Part shown: one piece after another, positions 1-5,291 of the stretch
How the letters are laid out: every line of letters begins with the position of its first letter
How positions within the stretch are numbered: position 1 is the first letter of the stretch
Assembly: GCA_005877965.1 (NCBI GenBank)
Contig: VBNP01000044.1
Location: 16,794 to 22,084, forward strand
Direction of reading: 5' to 3'
Source: Gammaproteobacteria bacterium
GTDB taxonomy: Bacteria > Pseudomonadota > Gammaproteobacteria > Steroidobacterales > Steroidobacteraceae
Length of the DNA: 5,291 nucleotides
Notes under the pieces: model-generated
Database searches by the model: none
The model's input: the letters and a program-made list of their open reading frames with translations, nothing else
What the model was told of the DNA's origin: nothing
Program-made: the position numbers and the translations under genes

Positions 1-1007
1 ATGGGATAGTTGACTGCGCCGGGGTTGGTGGCTTCGCCAAGCCACGCGTACAGGGGGTAATACGTCAGCGCCGCCAGGAACATCCCTCCGAGAATGACCG
101 GCTTGCGGCCGATGACGTCGGAGAGCCATCCGAACAGAATCAACGTCGGCGAGGCGATGAGCAACGCCGCGCCGACAATGTAGCTCGAGGTCAGCACGTC
201 GAGCTTCTTCACCGTCTGCAGGAAGTAGAGCGCCCAGAACTGGCCGCTGTACCACACGACGCCCTGGCCGATCAAAACCACGATGGCGACCAGAATGAAT
301 TTGATGTTGGAGCTTAGGAACGCTTCTTTCCATGGGTTGCGCACCATCCCGCCCCGGGCCTTCATCTCCTGGAAAATCGGAGTTTCGCCCAGTTGCAGTC
401 GGATGTAGATCGCCATCATCACCAGCAGGAAAGAGATGAGGAACGGAATCCGCCAGCCCCAGGCCTGGAAGGCGTCCTTCCCCAGATAGCCGCGGGTACC
501 AACGATCACCGCCAGCGAAACCACGATGCCGAGCGTCGGGGAGGTCTGGAGCCAGCCGGTGTAGTATCCCCGGCGCTCGTCCGAAACGTGCTCGGCAACG
601 TAGGTGATCGCGCCGCCGTATTCTCCGCCCAGGCACAGCCCCTGGAGCATCCTGAGGCCGAACAGAATGAAGGCGGCGGAAACGCCGATGGAGGCGTAGG
701 TCGGTATCAGGCCGATGGCGGCCGTTCCCAGGCCCATGCCGCTCAGAGTCACGATAAAGGTGTATTTGCGGCCCACCCGGTCGCCCAGCCATCCAAACAG
801 GAAGGCACCCAGTGGGCGAACCAGGAAGCCGGCGGTAAACAGCGCGATCGTGCTCAGCAGCGCCGCCACCGGGTTGGTCTTGTCGAAGAACTTGACCGAC
901 AGGACCGCGGCCAAACTACCGAAGATGTAGAAATCGTACCATTCGATGACGTTTCCCGCGGCGGCGGCGATGACTACACGGCGGAAGTTCTGTGGGATCC
1001 CGGCCAT
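1..1007 (-). CDS. MFS transporter, metabolite:H+ symporter (MHS) family, 3' end beyond the window
   Basis: Inner-membrane secondary transporter, probably a proton symporter for a small organic acid or zwitterion; the substrate is not readable. The first 335 codons are visible and the frame is open to base 1, so the C-terminal part is missing. Family signs in order: EWYDFYIFG at residues 22-30, typical of the MHS (shikimate/proline/betaine/dicarboxylate) group; the MFS motif A GWLGDRVGRK at 72-81; RMLQG...GGEYGGA at about 119-133; WGWRIPF at 183-189; and the second-half motif A copy GWLSDVIGRKP at 293-303. Hydrophobic stretches fit TM1 to about TM8, with the central cytoplasmic loop around residues 205-230. 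The last visible residues (YAWLGEATNPGAVNYP) suggest the long MHS subclass with an insertion after TM8, which is from memory of the family. The ATG at 1007 is preceded by AGGGGA with 5-nt spacing. It lies 95 bp downstream of the porin on the same strand, so co-transcription is plausible. Family call is firm, substrate unknown. Confidence 0.93.
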   Translation of the reverse strand, partial: MAGIPQNFRRVVIAAAAGNVIEWYDFYIFGSLAAVLSVKFFDKTNPVAALLSTIALFTAGFLVRPLGAFLFGWLGDRVGRKYTFIVTLSGMGLGTAAIGLIPTYASIGVSAAFILFGLRMLQGLCLGGEYGGAITYVAEHVSDERRGYYTGWLQTSPTLGIVVSLAVIVGTRGYLGKDAFQAWGWRIPFLISFLLVMMAIYIRLQLGETPIFQEMKARGGMVRNPWKEAFLSSNIKFILVAIVVLIGQGVVWYSGQFWALYFLQTVKKLDVLTSSYIVGAALLIASPTLILFGWLSDVIGRKPVILGGMFLAALTYYPLYAWLGEATNPGAVNYP

Positions 1008-1012
1008 AGTAT

Positions 1013-1018
1013 TCCCCT
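1013..1018 (-). promoter_or_regulatory. Ribosome binding site of the MHS transporter
   Basis: On the minus strand AGGGGA lies 5 nt before the ATG at 1007. It fixes the start, since the following residues lead straight into the conserved N-terminal EWYDFY motif. Its own good site means the permease can be translated independently of the porin. Confidence 0.75.
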
Positions 1019-1049
1019 GGGTTCGTTTGGTTCGTTGCTCTGTGCGGTC

Positions 1050-1075
1050 TCAGGGCCTGAACCAACAGGCCCTGA
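1050..1075 (-). terminator. Hairpin between porin and transporter; partial terminator or mRNA-stability element
   Basis: Perfect inverted repeat: TCAGGGCCTG (1050-1059), loop AACCAA (1060-1065), CAGGCCCTGA (1066-1075). The stem has 10 pairs, 7 of them GC. It begins 27 nt after the porin stop codon and ends 42 bp before the permease ATG. There is no T-run on either side in either orientation, so it is not a classical intrinsic terminator. A stem here could protect the 3' end of the porin mRNA, lower read-through into the permease, or be a protein-binding palindrome. The structure is seen directly; its role is inference. Confidence 0.5.
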
Positions 1076-1102
1076 CTGCAATTCGCTCTGCATTGGGCGG
1101 TT

Positions 1103-2572
1103 CTAGAATTTGAAGCGGATGCCCGCGGTGGTGGCGAGGGTGGAGTGGTTGAGGAAGCCGACGGGGGCGAGGCCGTCCTGGACGTCGGTCCAGAAAGTGC
1201 CGAGGTAGCCGTCGAAGCGCTTGGCGAATTTATAGTCGGCGACGAGGGAGAAGGAGCTCTCCCTGCCGCTGCAGCCGCCGCTCTGGGTGCCGGAGCAGCC
1301 GGCGTTGGCGCCGGTGGCGAAGCTGTTCTGGTGGTAGCCGTAGAAGGCGGCCATCAGATCCAGATCCGGCGTGGCGGCATACTTCACCCCCGCCCAGTAC
1401 ACCTGCAGGATCTTCTCGTTGTTGTAGGCGGGGGGGTTGATGACGGCGAGCACATAGCCGCCGATGGTGAGGGAGCCCGGCAGCAGCGGGGTGTTGGGAT
1501 TGGCGAACTTGATGTGCTCGTAGCCGGCAAACAGCGTTGGCTTCCCGAGGCCGAACGACCCCATCACCGAGTAAGCTGTGTTGTCGGAGATAGTGGCCCG
1601 GAGGGAGTTACTGGGGGAGAAGCACTGCACGGGGGCGCCGGCGGTGCAGGCATTGGCCAGGTCCTGCACCTGCGCGGCGGTGAGCGGGGCGGTGGCGATG
1701 GCGTCGTACTTCTTGGCGTAGTAGAGATCGATCGAGCCGCCGCCGCCTTCAAGCCCGAATTGCAGCTGGTGGGCGGTGTTGGTGGTTCCGCTGGAGCCTG
1801 AGAACTGGTACAGCGCGCCGAGGTGCACCGCGCCGAGCTTGGCGGAGTACTTGAGCGACTGATCGAGCCGCCGATCCTCGGTGACCCCGCCGCCTGCGGT
1901 GGTGCCGGAGAAGCCGATCAGTGAGAAGGCGTTGGCCGCCCCCAGGGGATCGTACTTGCCGACGCCGTCGGCGAGGGGGGTCACGTGCCGCCCGAAGGTG
2001 ATCGTGCCGTAGGTGGGGGAGGAGAAGCCGGCGTAGGCGGCGCCGGCAAAGTACTGCCCGGCGATACTGCTGTCGACGTTGGTGGTCTGCGTGGTGGCCG
2101 GGCGGCCGTTGTTCAGCACCTGCGATTTGAGCGCGTCGCTGATATTGCCGGACTGCGGGTTGAAGAAGGTCTCGAAGCGGAACACCCCCGACCAGTCGCC
2201 CACCAGCGCTTCCTTCCCCGAGAGCCCGATGCGCGACTGGCTCAGGTTGCTTGGGGTGACCGCCGTGACCGAGCCGTTGCTGTTTGCCAGGATGATCGCC
2301 TCGGTTCCGGCGGGGAAGTAATCACTCGCCGGCACCCCGTGCGTCTGGTACTGCACTCCGATGTCGACGATGCCGTAGAGGGTGATCCCGTTCCAGGTGA
2401 AGCTGGTGTCGGCGGCCTTCGCCGCCGGGGCGCCGGTGGCCTGTGCCTGGGCGAGAGGGGCCGCCGCGGCCAGGCTGGCCACGAGCATCCATGCGCCTCT
2501 CCGATGGCTGATGCCGCGAGTACCGCGGCCCCGGGACTCGTTCTTATTACAGGACGCGTTCGCGTAACTCAC
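1103..2572 (-). CDS. Gram-negative general porin (Porin_4 / OmpC-like), outer-membrane beta-barrel
   Basis: Outer-membrane channel for passive diffusion of small hydrophilic solutes, probably trimeric as in its family. It has 489 residues, longer than the common 350-400 for this type. An N-terminal signal peptide has a basic n-region (RR at 24-25), a hydrophobic core at about 28-41 and likely cleavage after AQA (residue 43) or two residues later. The mature part opens with the hallmark first strand ITLYGIVDIGVQY at 63-75, followed by SQSRIGLSGKEAL (111-123), GVFRFETFFNPQSG (129-142), TITFGRHVTP (190-199) and many alternating polar/aromatic strands. It ends in AGIRFKF with a terminal Phe, the BAM-recognition signature. 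Two Cys pairs, 309/317 and 426/434, lie in Gly/Ser/Ala-rich probable surface loops. The start is GTG, chosen because AGGGGAGGA lies 6 nt upstream; the next Met (29) would cut away the n-region. Stop is TAG. The permease follows after 95 bp. Substrate preference is not visible. Confidence 0.92.
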   Translation of the reverse strand: MSYANASCNKNESRGRGTRGISHRRGAWMLVASLAAAAPLAQAQATGAPAAKAADTSFTWNGITLYGIVDIGVQYQTHGVPASDYFPAGTEAIILANSNGSVTAVTPSNLSQSRIGLSGKEALVGDWSGVFRFETFFNPQSGNISDALKSQVLNNGRPATTQTTNVDSSIAGQYFAGAAYAGFSSPTYGTITFGRHVTPLADGVGKYDPLGAANAFSLIGFSGTTAGGGVTEDRRLDQSLKYSAKLGAVHLGALYQFSGSSGTTNTAHQLQFGLEGGGGSIDLYYAKKYDAIATAPLTAAQVQDLANACTAGAPVQCFSPSNSLRATISDNTAYSVMGSFGLGKPTLFAGYEHIKFANPNTPLLPGSLTIGGYVLAVINPPAYNNEKILQVYWAGVKYAATPDLDLMAAFYGYHQNSFATGANAGCSGTQSGGCSGRESSFSLVADYKFAKRFDGYLGTFWTDVQDGLAPVGFLNHSTLATTAGIRFKF

Positions 2573-2578
2573 TGTCAG

Positions 2579-2587
2579 TCCTCCCCT
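2579..2587 (-). promoter_or_regulatory. Strong ribosome binding site that fixes the porin GTG start
   Basis: On the minus strand AGGGGAGGA is followed by 6 nt (CTGACA) and GTG at 2572-2570. The near-consensus Shine-Dalgarno sequence supports GTG as the true start and so an unusually long signal-peptide n-region of roughly 26 residues. Confidence 0.8.
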
Positions 2588-2660
2588 AGATCGCCAGTGG
2601 ATGAGTTCAACACCATGCGCAGCGCTCAGGGCGCCACGCCAGTCCCTTCAGATCACTGCA

Positions 2661-2743
2661 CAGGCCGGTTGACGCACGGCGATGCGCCTTGTCGATTCCC
2701 GATTCGTACGCAGGCAGGTTGGTCGCGGCCACGGGATGCGCCT
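2661..2743. repeat. Imperfect direct repeat upstream of the porin
   Basis: Copy A at 2661-2689 and copy B at 2711-2743 share, in order, CAGGC(C/A)GGTTG, then CGC, then ACGG, then GATGCGCCT. Copy B has a few extra bases in the middle. The shared blocks are 50-54 bp apart, close to five helical turns, and end about 90 and 140 bp before the porin start codon. The similarity is seen directly. That these are paired operator sites is inference, and chance or a decayed duplication remains possible. Confidence 0.4.
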
Positions 2744-2843
2744 CGGGTGAGCGTGGATTTGTCGTTCTGACGCTACTACCACACAGAGCAAGCAGACGGA
2801 GTATTCCACACGTACCGGTCTACAAGGAAGGCTTGGGAGTGCT

Positions 2844-2864
2844 GAGCCCCGGGGGCCAGGGCTC
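2844..2864. repeat. GC-rich inverted repeat in the intergenic region
   Basis: GAGCCC (2844-2849) pairs with GGGCTC (2859-2864) around a 9-base loop. It lies about 130 bp downstream of the regulator stop. No T-run follows on the minus strand, so terminator function is doubtful. In GC-rich DNA a 6-bp stem can occur by chance. Confidence 0.25.
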
Positions 2865-2958
2865 CGGGCGACGACGCCGTGCGGCTCGAGGCGTAAGCGC
2901 GACCGTTGCGGTTGCATCCTCACGGAGCTCGGTCAGATGATGCTTCCGAGCAACAGGC

Positions 2959-2978
2959 TCCGGATCGCCCTGTCCGGA
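2959..2978. repeat. Inverted repeat just downstream of the c-di-GMP regulator
   Basis: Two copies of the self-complementary hexamer TCCGGA (2959-2964 and 2973-2978) flank an 8-base loop and can form a 6-bp stem. It starts 17 nt after the TGA of the regulator, a suitable place for transcription end, but no T-run follows. It may be a weak Rho-dependent or processing site, or chance. Confidence 0.3.
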
Positions 2979-2994
2979 AGGTGGAGGCCTCGCT

Positions 2995-4926
2995 TCAGCC
3001 CGCAGCGCGCGACAAGGCTGCAAGCTTGCTGTGCGTTCGCGCTGCCTCGTCCTCGGGCAGATCCGGCTCCTGTCGCACCAGAGCGGCGAATCGCTCCGGG
3101 AGCAGCGCCGGGCTGAAGTGAAACCCCTGGTACTGATCGCATCCCAGTTCCGCCAGTAAGGCGAGCTGCTCTGAGGTTTCCACGCCCTCGGCGATCACTT
3201 TCAGGTGCAGGCTGTGCGCCAGGGAGATGATCGCGCGAACGATCGACGCATCTTCCGGGCGCCGGGTCATGTCCTCGACAAAGCAGCGGTCGATTTTCAG
3301 CTTGTCTATCGGAAAGCGCCGCAGGTAGCTCATGCTCGAGTACCCGGTGCCGAAGTCATCGACCGATACCAGAACCCCCATGCGGCTGATGGCCTCCAGG
3401 ATGCGTATCGACTCCTCCGCATCGCTCATCACCGCGCTCTCGGTGAGCTCGACCTCGAGGAACTGGGGCTCCAGGGCGACCGCTTCGAGCGCGCGGCGAA
3501 TCTGATCGACCAGGCTGATGAGCCGGAATTGCGAGGGTGCAAGATTGACTGCGACGCGCAAAGGACGCAGCCCTTCGCTCTGCCACGCCTTCGCCTGGCG
3601 GCAGGCTTCAAACAGCACCCACTCGCCGATGGCGTCGAGCAGGCCGCATTCATCGGCGATCGCAATGAAATCGCCGGGCGGCACGAGGCCGCGCTGCGGA
3701 TGCCGCCAGCGGATCAGGGCTTCCGCACTGTTGACCCGACCGCTCGCGGTGTCGACCTTGGGCTGATAGTGCAGCTCGAACTGCCCGCTGCGCAGCGCCT
3801 CATGCAGATCGCTCTCGAGTTTGACGCGCTCCTGCGTCACCGAGCTCATGCCATCTGCATAGCACTGCACATTATTGCGCCCGCGTTCCTTGGCGCTGTA
3901 CATGGCGGCGTCGGCGCGCGCGATCAGGGTGTCCACGGTCGCCCCATCGCGCGGGAAGAACGCGACGCCGATGCTGGGGGAAATGTGGACGTCGATTCCG
4001 AGCAGCCGCATGGCGGGTTCCATCAGCTGAATCGCCCGTTTGCCGATCTCGACCGCCTCTGCCTGTGTCACCGGTCCGCCGAGGAGGATCACGAACTCAT
4101 CGCCCCCCAGGCGTGCGGTGGTATCAACGGCGCGCACCGCGTGACTGAGGCGCTGTGCCGCCTCGCGCAGCAGTTCATCGCCCGCCCTGTGCCCGAGCGA
4201 GTCGTTGATGAGCTTGAATCTGTCGAGGTCGACCACCAGAACCGCGAATTCATGCGAATGCCGTTGCGCCTGGATGATGGCCTGGGCAATGCGGTCATCG
4301 AGCAGCAGGCGGTTCGGCAGGCCGGTAAGCGCATCGTGCGAGGCGAGATGGCGCAGCTGGCGGTTGGCCGCCTCGAGGCCTTTGGTGCGATCGGTGACCA
4401 CCAGTTCGAGGCTCTCGACGTGGTGCTTGAGTGCGCGGGCGTTCTGCCACTTGCGGCTCAATGCGCTGGCGCACTGCAGGATCTCGATCGGTTCGAAGGG
4501 CTTCTTGACGACGATGAGCTTGTCCGAGTGCCCGAGCCGTGCCAGCAGCTCCAGCCAGTCATAGTCGGTGTAGGCCGAGCAGATGACCACCTGTACGTCC
4601 GGGTCGACCTGCCACAGGTGTTCGATGGTCTCGAGCCCATCCCACCCCGGTGGCATGCGCATGTCGACGAAGGCGACCGAGTACGGACGGCCCTCGGCGA
4701 GTGCCACACGGGCGCGTTCGACTCCGTCGCGTCCCTGAAGCGCGGCATCCACGTCGAAGGTCGGGCGCCCGGTCTCGGGCATCTGCGCGCCGAACAGCCC
4801 CGCTTCGGCAGCCGACATCAGCGTCTGGTCGGGGGCCACCAGGATCTTGCGGTAGTCCTGGTGAATGGCCGCATTGTCATCGATCACGAGGACGCGATGC
4901 GTGAGGGATTCGGCGTCACCGGACAT
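2995..4926 (-). CDS. Two-component response regulator with REC, GGDEF and EAL domains (c-di-GMP synthesis/hydrolysis)
   Basis: Cytoplasmic 643-residue regulator of cyclic di-GMP. The receiver domain (about 10-155) has acidic pair D16/D17, phosphoacceptor D88 in VDMRMPPGWDG, S117 and K142 in KKPF. About 25 residues (30-54) are inserted between helix 1 and strand 2 compared with CheY. A helical linker (about 158-195) leads to the GGDEF domain (about 195-357): DALTGLPNR at 198-206, DLDRFKLIND at 233-242, intact GGDEF at 274-278, and an intact RxxD inhibitory site (R265-D268) six residues upstream, as in PleD. The EAL domain (about 370-615) keeps EALIRW (402-407), N461, E493 in ELTES, DDFGTGYS (523-530), K544 in KLKID, E580 in AEGVE and Q600 in QGFHF. 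All key residues for both enzyme activities are therefore present; which one dominates cannot be told. The ATG at 4926 overlaps the kinase stop by 11 nt and has GGAG 7 nt upstream. An open frame reaching back to 5037 adds only Arg/Pro/Ala-rich sequence overlapping the kinase, so it was rejected as the start. Confidence 0.95.
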   Translation of the reverse strand: MSGDAESLTHRVLVIDDNAAIHQDYRKILVAPDQTLMSAAEAGLFGAQMPETGRPTFDVDAALQGRDGVERARVALAEGRPYSVAFVDMRMPPGWDGLETIEHLWQVDPDVQVVICSAYTDYDWLELLARLGHSDKLIVVKKPFEPIEILQCASALSRKWQNARALKHHVESLELVVTDRTKGLEAANRQLRHLASHDALTGLPNRLLLDDRIAQAIIQAQRHSHEFAVLVVDLDRFKLINDSLGHRAGDELLREAAQRLSHAVRAVDTTARLGGDEFVILLGGPVTQAEAVEIGKRAIQLMEPAMRLLGIDVHISPSIGVAFFPRDGATVDTLIARADAAMYSAKERGRNNVQCYADGMSSVTQERVKLESDLHEALRSGQFELHYQPKVDTASGRVNSAEALIRWRHPQRGLVPPGDFIAIADECGLLDAIGEWVLFEACRQAKAWQSEGLRPLRVAVNLAPSQFRLISLVDQIRRALEAVALEPQFLEVELTESAVMSDAEESIRILEAISRMGVLVSVDDFGTGYSSMSYLRRFPIDKLKIDRCFVEDMTRRPEDASIVRAIISLAHSLHLKVIAEGVETSEQLALLAELGCDQYQGFHFSPALLPERFAALVRQEPDLPEDEAARTHSKLAALSRAAG

Positions 4927-5291
4927 CGGGCGACTCCGGCGAGGCGAGCGGCAGCGCCAGGGTGAAGGTGGCGCCCTGGCCGGGGCCGGCGCTTTGCGCG
5001 TGCAGCGAGCCGCCCAGTTCCCTGGCCGCGAGGGCACTGCTGTGCAGTCCGAAACCGTGGCCGTCCGGACGGGTCGTGAAGCCGTGGTTGAAGATCCGCT
5101 CCAGGTTCTCCCCGGGGATGCCGACGCCTGTGTCGATCACCGAGATGAGCACCGAGGAGTCGGTCGCGCGAATCCGCACGGTCACGCGTTTTTCGCCCGA
5201 CCTCGCTTCCTGGCAGGCGTACTTGGCGTTGCGGATCACGTTCACCATGATCTGCAACACCTTGTGCTTGTCGACCTGGATGAGCGGCACG
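4916..5291 (-). CDS. Sensor histidine kinase, C-terminal catalytic (HATPase_c) part; 5' end beyond the window
   Basis: The visible 125 or so codons are the ATP-binding domain of a two-component histidine kinase, which would phosphorylate the adjacent receiver domain. Counting from the first complete codon at 5290: the N box is VNVIRNAKYA at 16-25 (N17, N21), the G1 box is DTGVGIP at 53-59, the F box is FNHGFTT at 67-73, and the G2 box is GHGFGLH at 77-83. SALAARELGG and GQGATFTLALP complete the fold. The short lid with FTT resembles NtrB/HPK4-type kinases. The frame is open to the edge, and the GTG at 5290 is an internal valine, not a start. The H box with the phosphorylated His and any sensor domain lie beyond base 5291. 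The stop is TGA, overlapping the regulator by 11 nt. Partner assignment to the neighbouring regulator is inferred from this overlap. Confidence 0.93.
   Translation of the reverse strand, partial: VPLIQVDKHKVLQIMVNVIRNAKYACQEARSGEKRVTVRIRATDSSVLISVIDTGVGIPGENLERIFNHGFTTRPDGHGFGLHSSALAARELGGSLHAQSAGPGQGATFTLALPLASPESPDVR
4934..4937 (-). promoter_or_regulatory. Ribosome binding site that decides the start of the REC-GGDEF-EAL regulator
   Basis: GGAG on the minus strand lies 7 nt before ATG at 4926, within the last codons of the upstream kinase. The start codon precedes the kinase TGA (4918-4916), a layout typical of translational coupling between a kinase and its regulator. Confidence 0.65.

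Larger units (their letters stand above)
2573..2994. other. 422-bp intergenic region between the c-di-GMP regulator and the porin
   Basis: No convincing gene is seen. The open frames here (for example 2648-2923 minus, 2689-2940 plus, 2820-3023 minus) are Arg/Pro/Ser-rich, lack clear ribosome sites and resemble no family. The left part must contain the 5' leader and probably the promoter of the porin, but I find no clear -35/-10 pair. The right part follows the regulator stop and has two GC-rich inverted repeats without T-runs. An imperfect direct repeat lies at 2661-2743. Confidence 0.6.

Noticed and set aside
393..1106. A 237-codon plus-strand open frame antisense to the MHS permease
   Set aside because: It is opposite clear transporter motifs, and the hydrophilic His/Gln/Arg-rich product resembles nothing known to me.
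1145..1801. A 218-codon plus-strand open frame antisense to the porin
   Set aside because: The Gly/Ala/Val/Glu-rich low-complexity translation mirrors the porin's codon pattern, with no motif or credible ribosome site. Same compositional cause.
2488..2502. Arg-Arg before the hydrophobic core of the porin signal as a Tat signal
   Set aside because: The residues after RR (GAWML) do not match the Tat consensus with Phe-Leu-Lys, and porins are exported unfolded through Sec.
2779..2811. Two CCACAC hexamers about 27 bp apart in the intergenic region
   Set aside because: Too short and with too little flanking similarity to set apart from chance.
2573..2830. Sigma-70 promoter for the porin, for example TTGAAC or TTGTAG on the minus strand as -35
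   Set aside because: No partner -10 with suitable spacing and sequence was found, so no promoter is called.
2648..2923. A 91-codon minus-strand open frame in the gap upstream of the porin
   Set aside because: Arg/Pro-rich product with no domain, no clear ribosome site and overlap with other random frames; typical of non-coding GC-rich DNA.
3205..4965. A 586-codon open frame on the plus strand, antisense to the REC-GGDEF-EAL gene
   Set aside because: The sense strand carries an unmistakable multidomain protein. In GC-rich genes the codons whose complements are stops (TTA, CTA, TCA) are rare, so long antisense frames arise by composition. Its translation is His/Asp/Arg/Gln-rich with no recognised domain.
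4927..5037. A 37-codon upstream extension of the response regulator
   Set aside because: The extra residues are Arg/Pro/Ala-rich, lie wholly inside the kinase gene in another frame and are not receiver-like. The ATG at 4926 has a Shine-Dalgarno sequence and leads directly into the receiver fold.
1..5291. CRISPR array, tRNA/rRNA, transposase, integrase or attachment site
   Set aside because: None was seen. There are no regularly spaced repeats, no clover-leaf candidates and no mobile-element protein motifs on either strand.

Overview
The window is high-GC DNA from a Gram-negative bacterium, most likely a beta- or gammaproteobacterium. This rests on an outer-membrane porin of the Porin_4/OmpC-like type, an MHS-family MFS permease and a REC-GGDEF-EAL regulator, all with strongly GC-biased codons. 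The sequence alone does not fix the genus.

All four genes lie on the minus strand, so they read from the right edge to the left. (1) 5291-4916 is the C-terminal ATPase part of a sensor histidine kinase, cut by the window edge. (2) 4926-2995 is a 643-residue response regulator with REC, GGDEF and EAL domains; its ATG overlaps the kinase stop by 11 nt. (3) 2994-2573 is a 422-bp gap without a convincing gene. It holds GC-rich inverted repeats and an imperfect direct repeat upstream of the porin. (4) 2572-1103 is a 489-residue porin starting at GTG behind a strong Shine-Dalgarno sequence. (5) 1102-1008 is a 95-bp spacer with a perfect 10-bp hairpin. (6) 1007-1 is the N-terminal 335 codons of an MHS-type transporter that runs off the left edge.

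Functionally there are two pairs. The kinase and the c-di-GMP regulator form a translationally coupled two-component module that could convert a signal into synthesis or breakdown of cyclic di-GMP. The porin and permease look like an uptake pair that moves a small, probably anionic, solute across the outer and then the inner membrane. The substrate cannot be read from the sequence. Whether the two pairs are linked by regulation is open, because the 422-bp gap suggests separate transcription.

I do not see an undescribed defence, mobile or RNA system. The gene families are familiar. The points worth a second look are the intact dual catalytic sites with an intact inhibitory site, the inserted segment in the receiver domain, two CX7C loops in the porin, the spacer hairpin and the repeats upstream of the porin.
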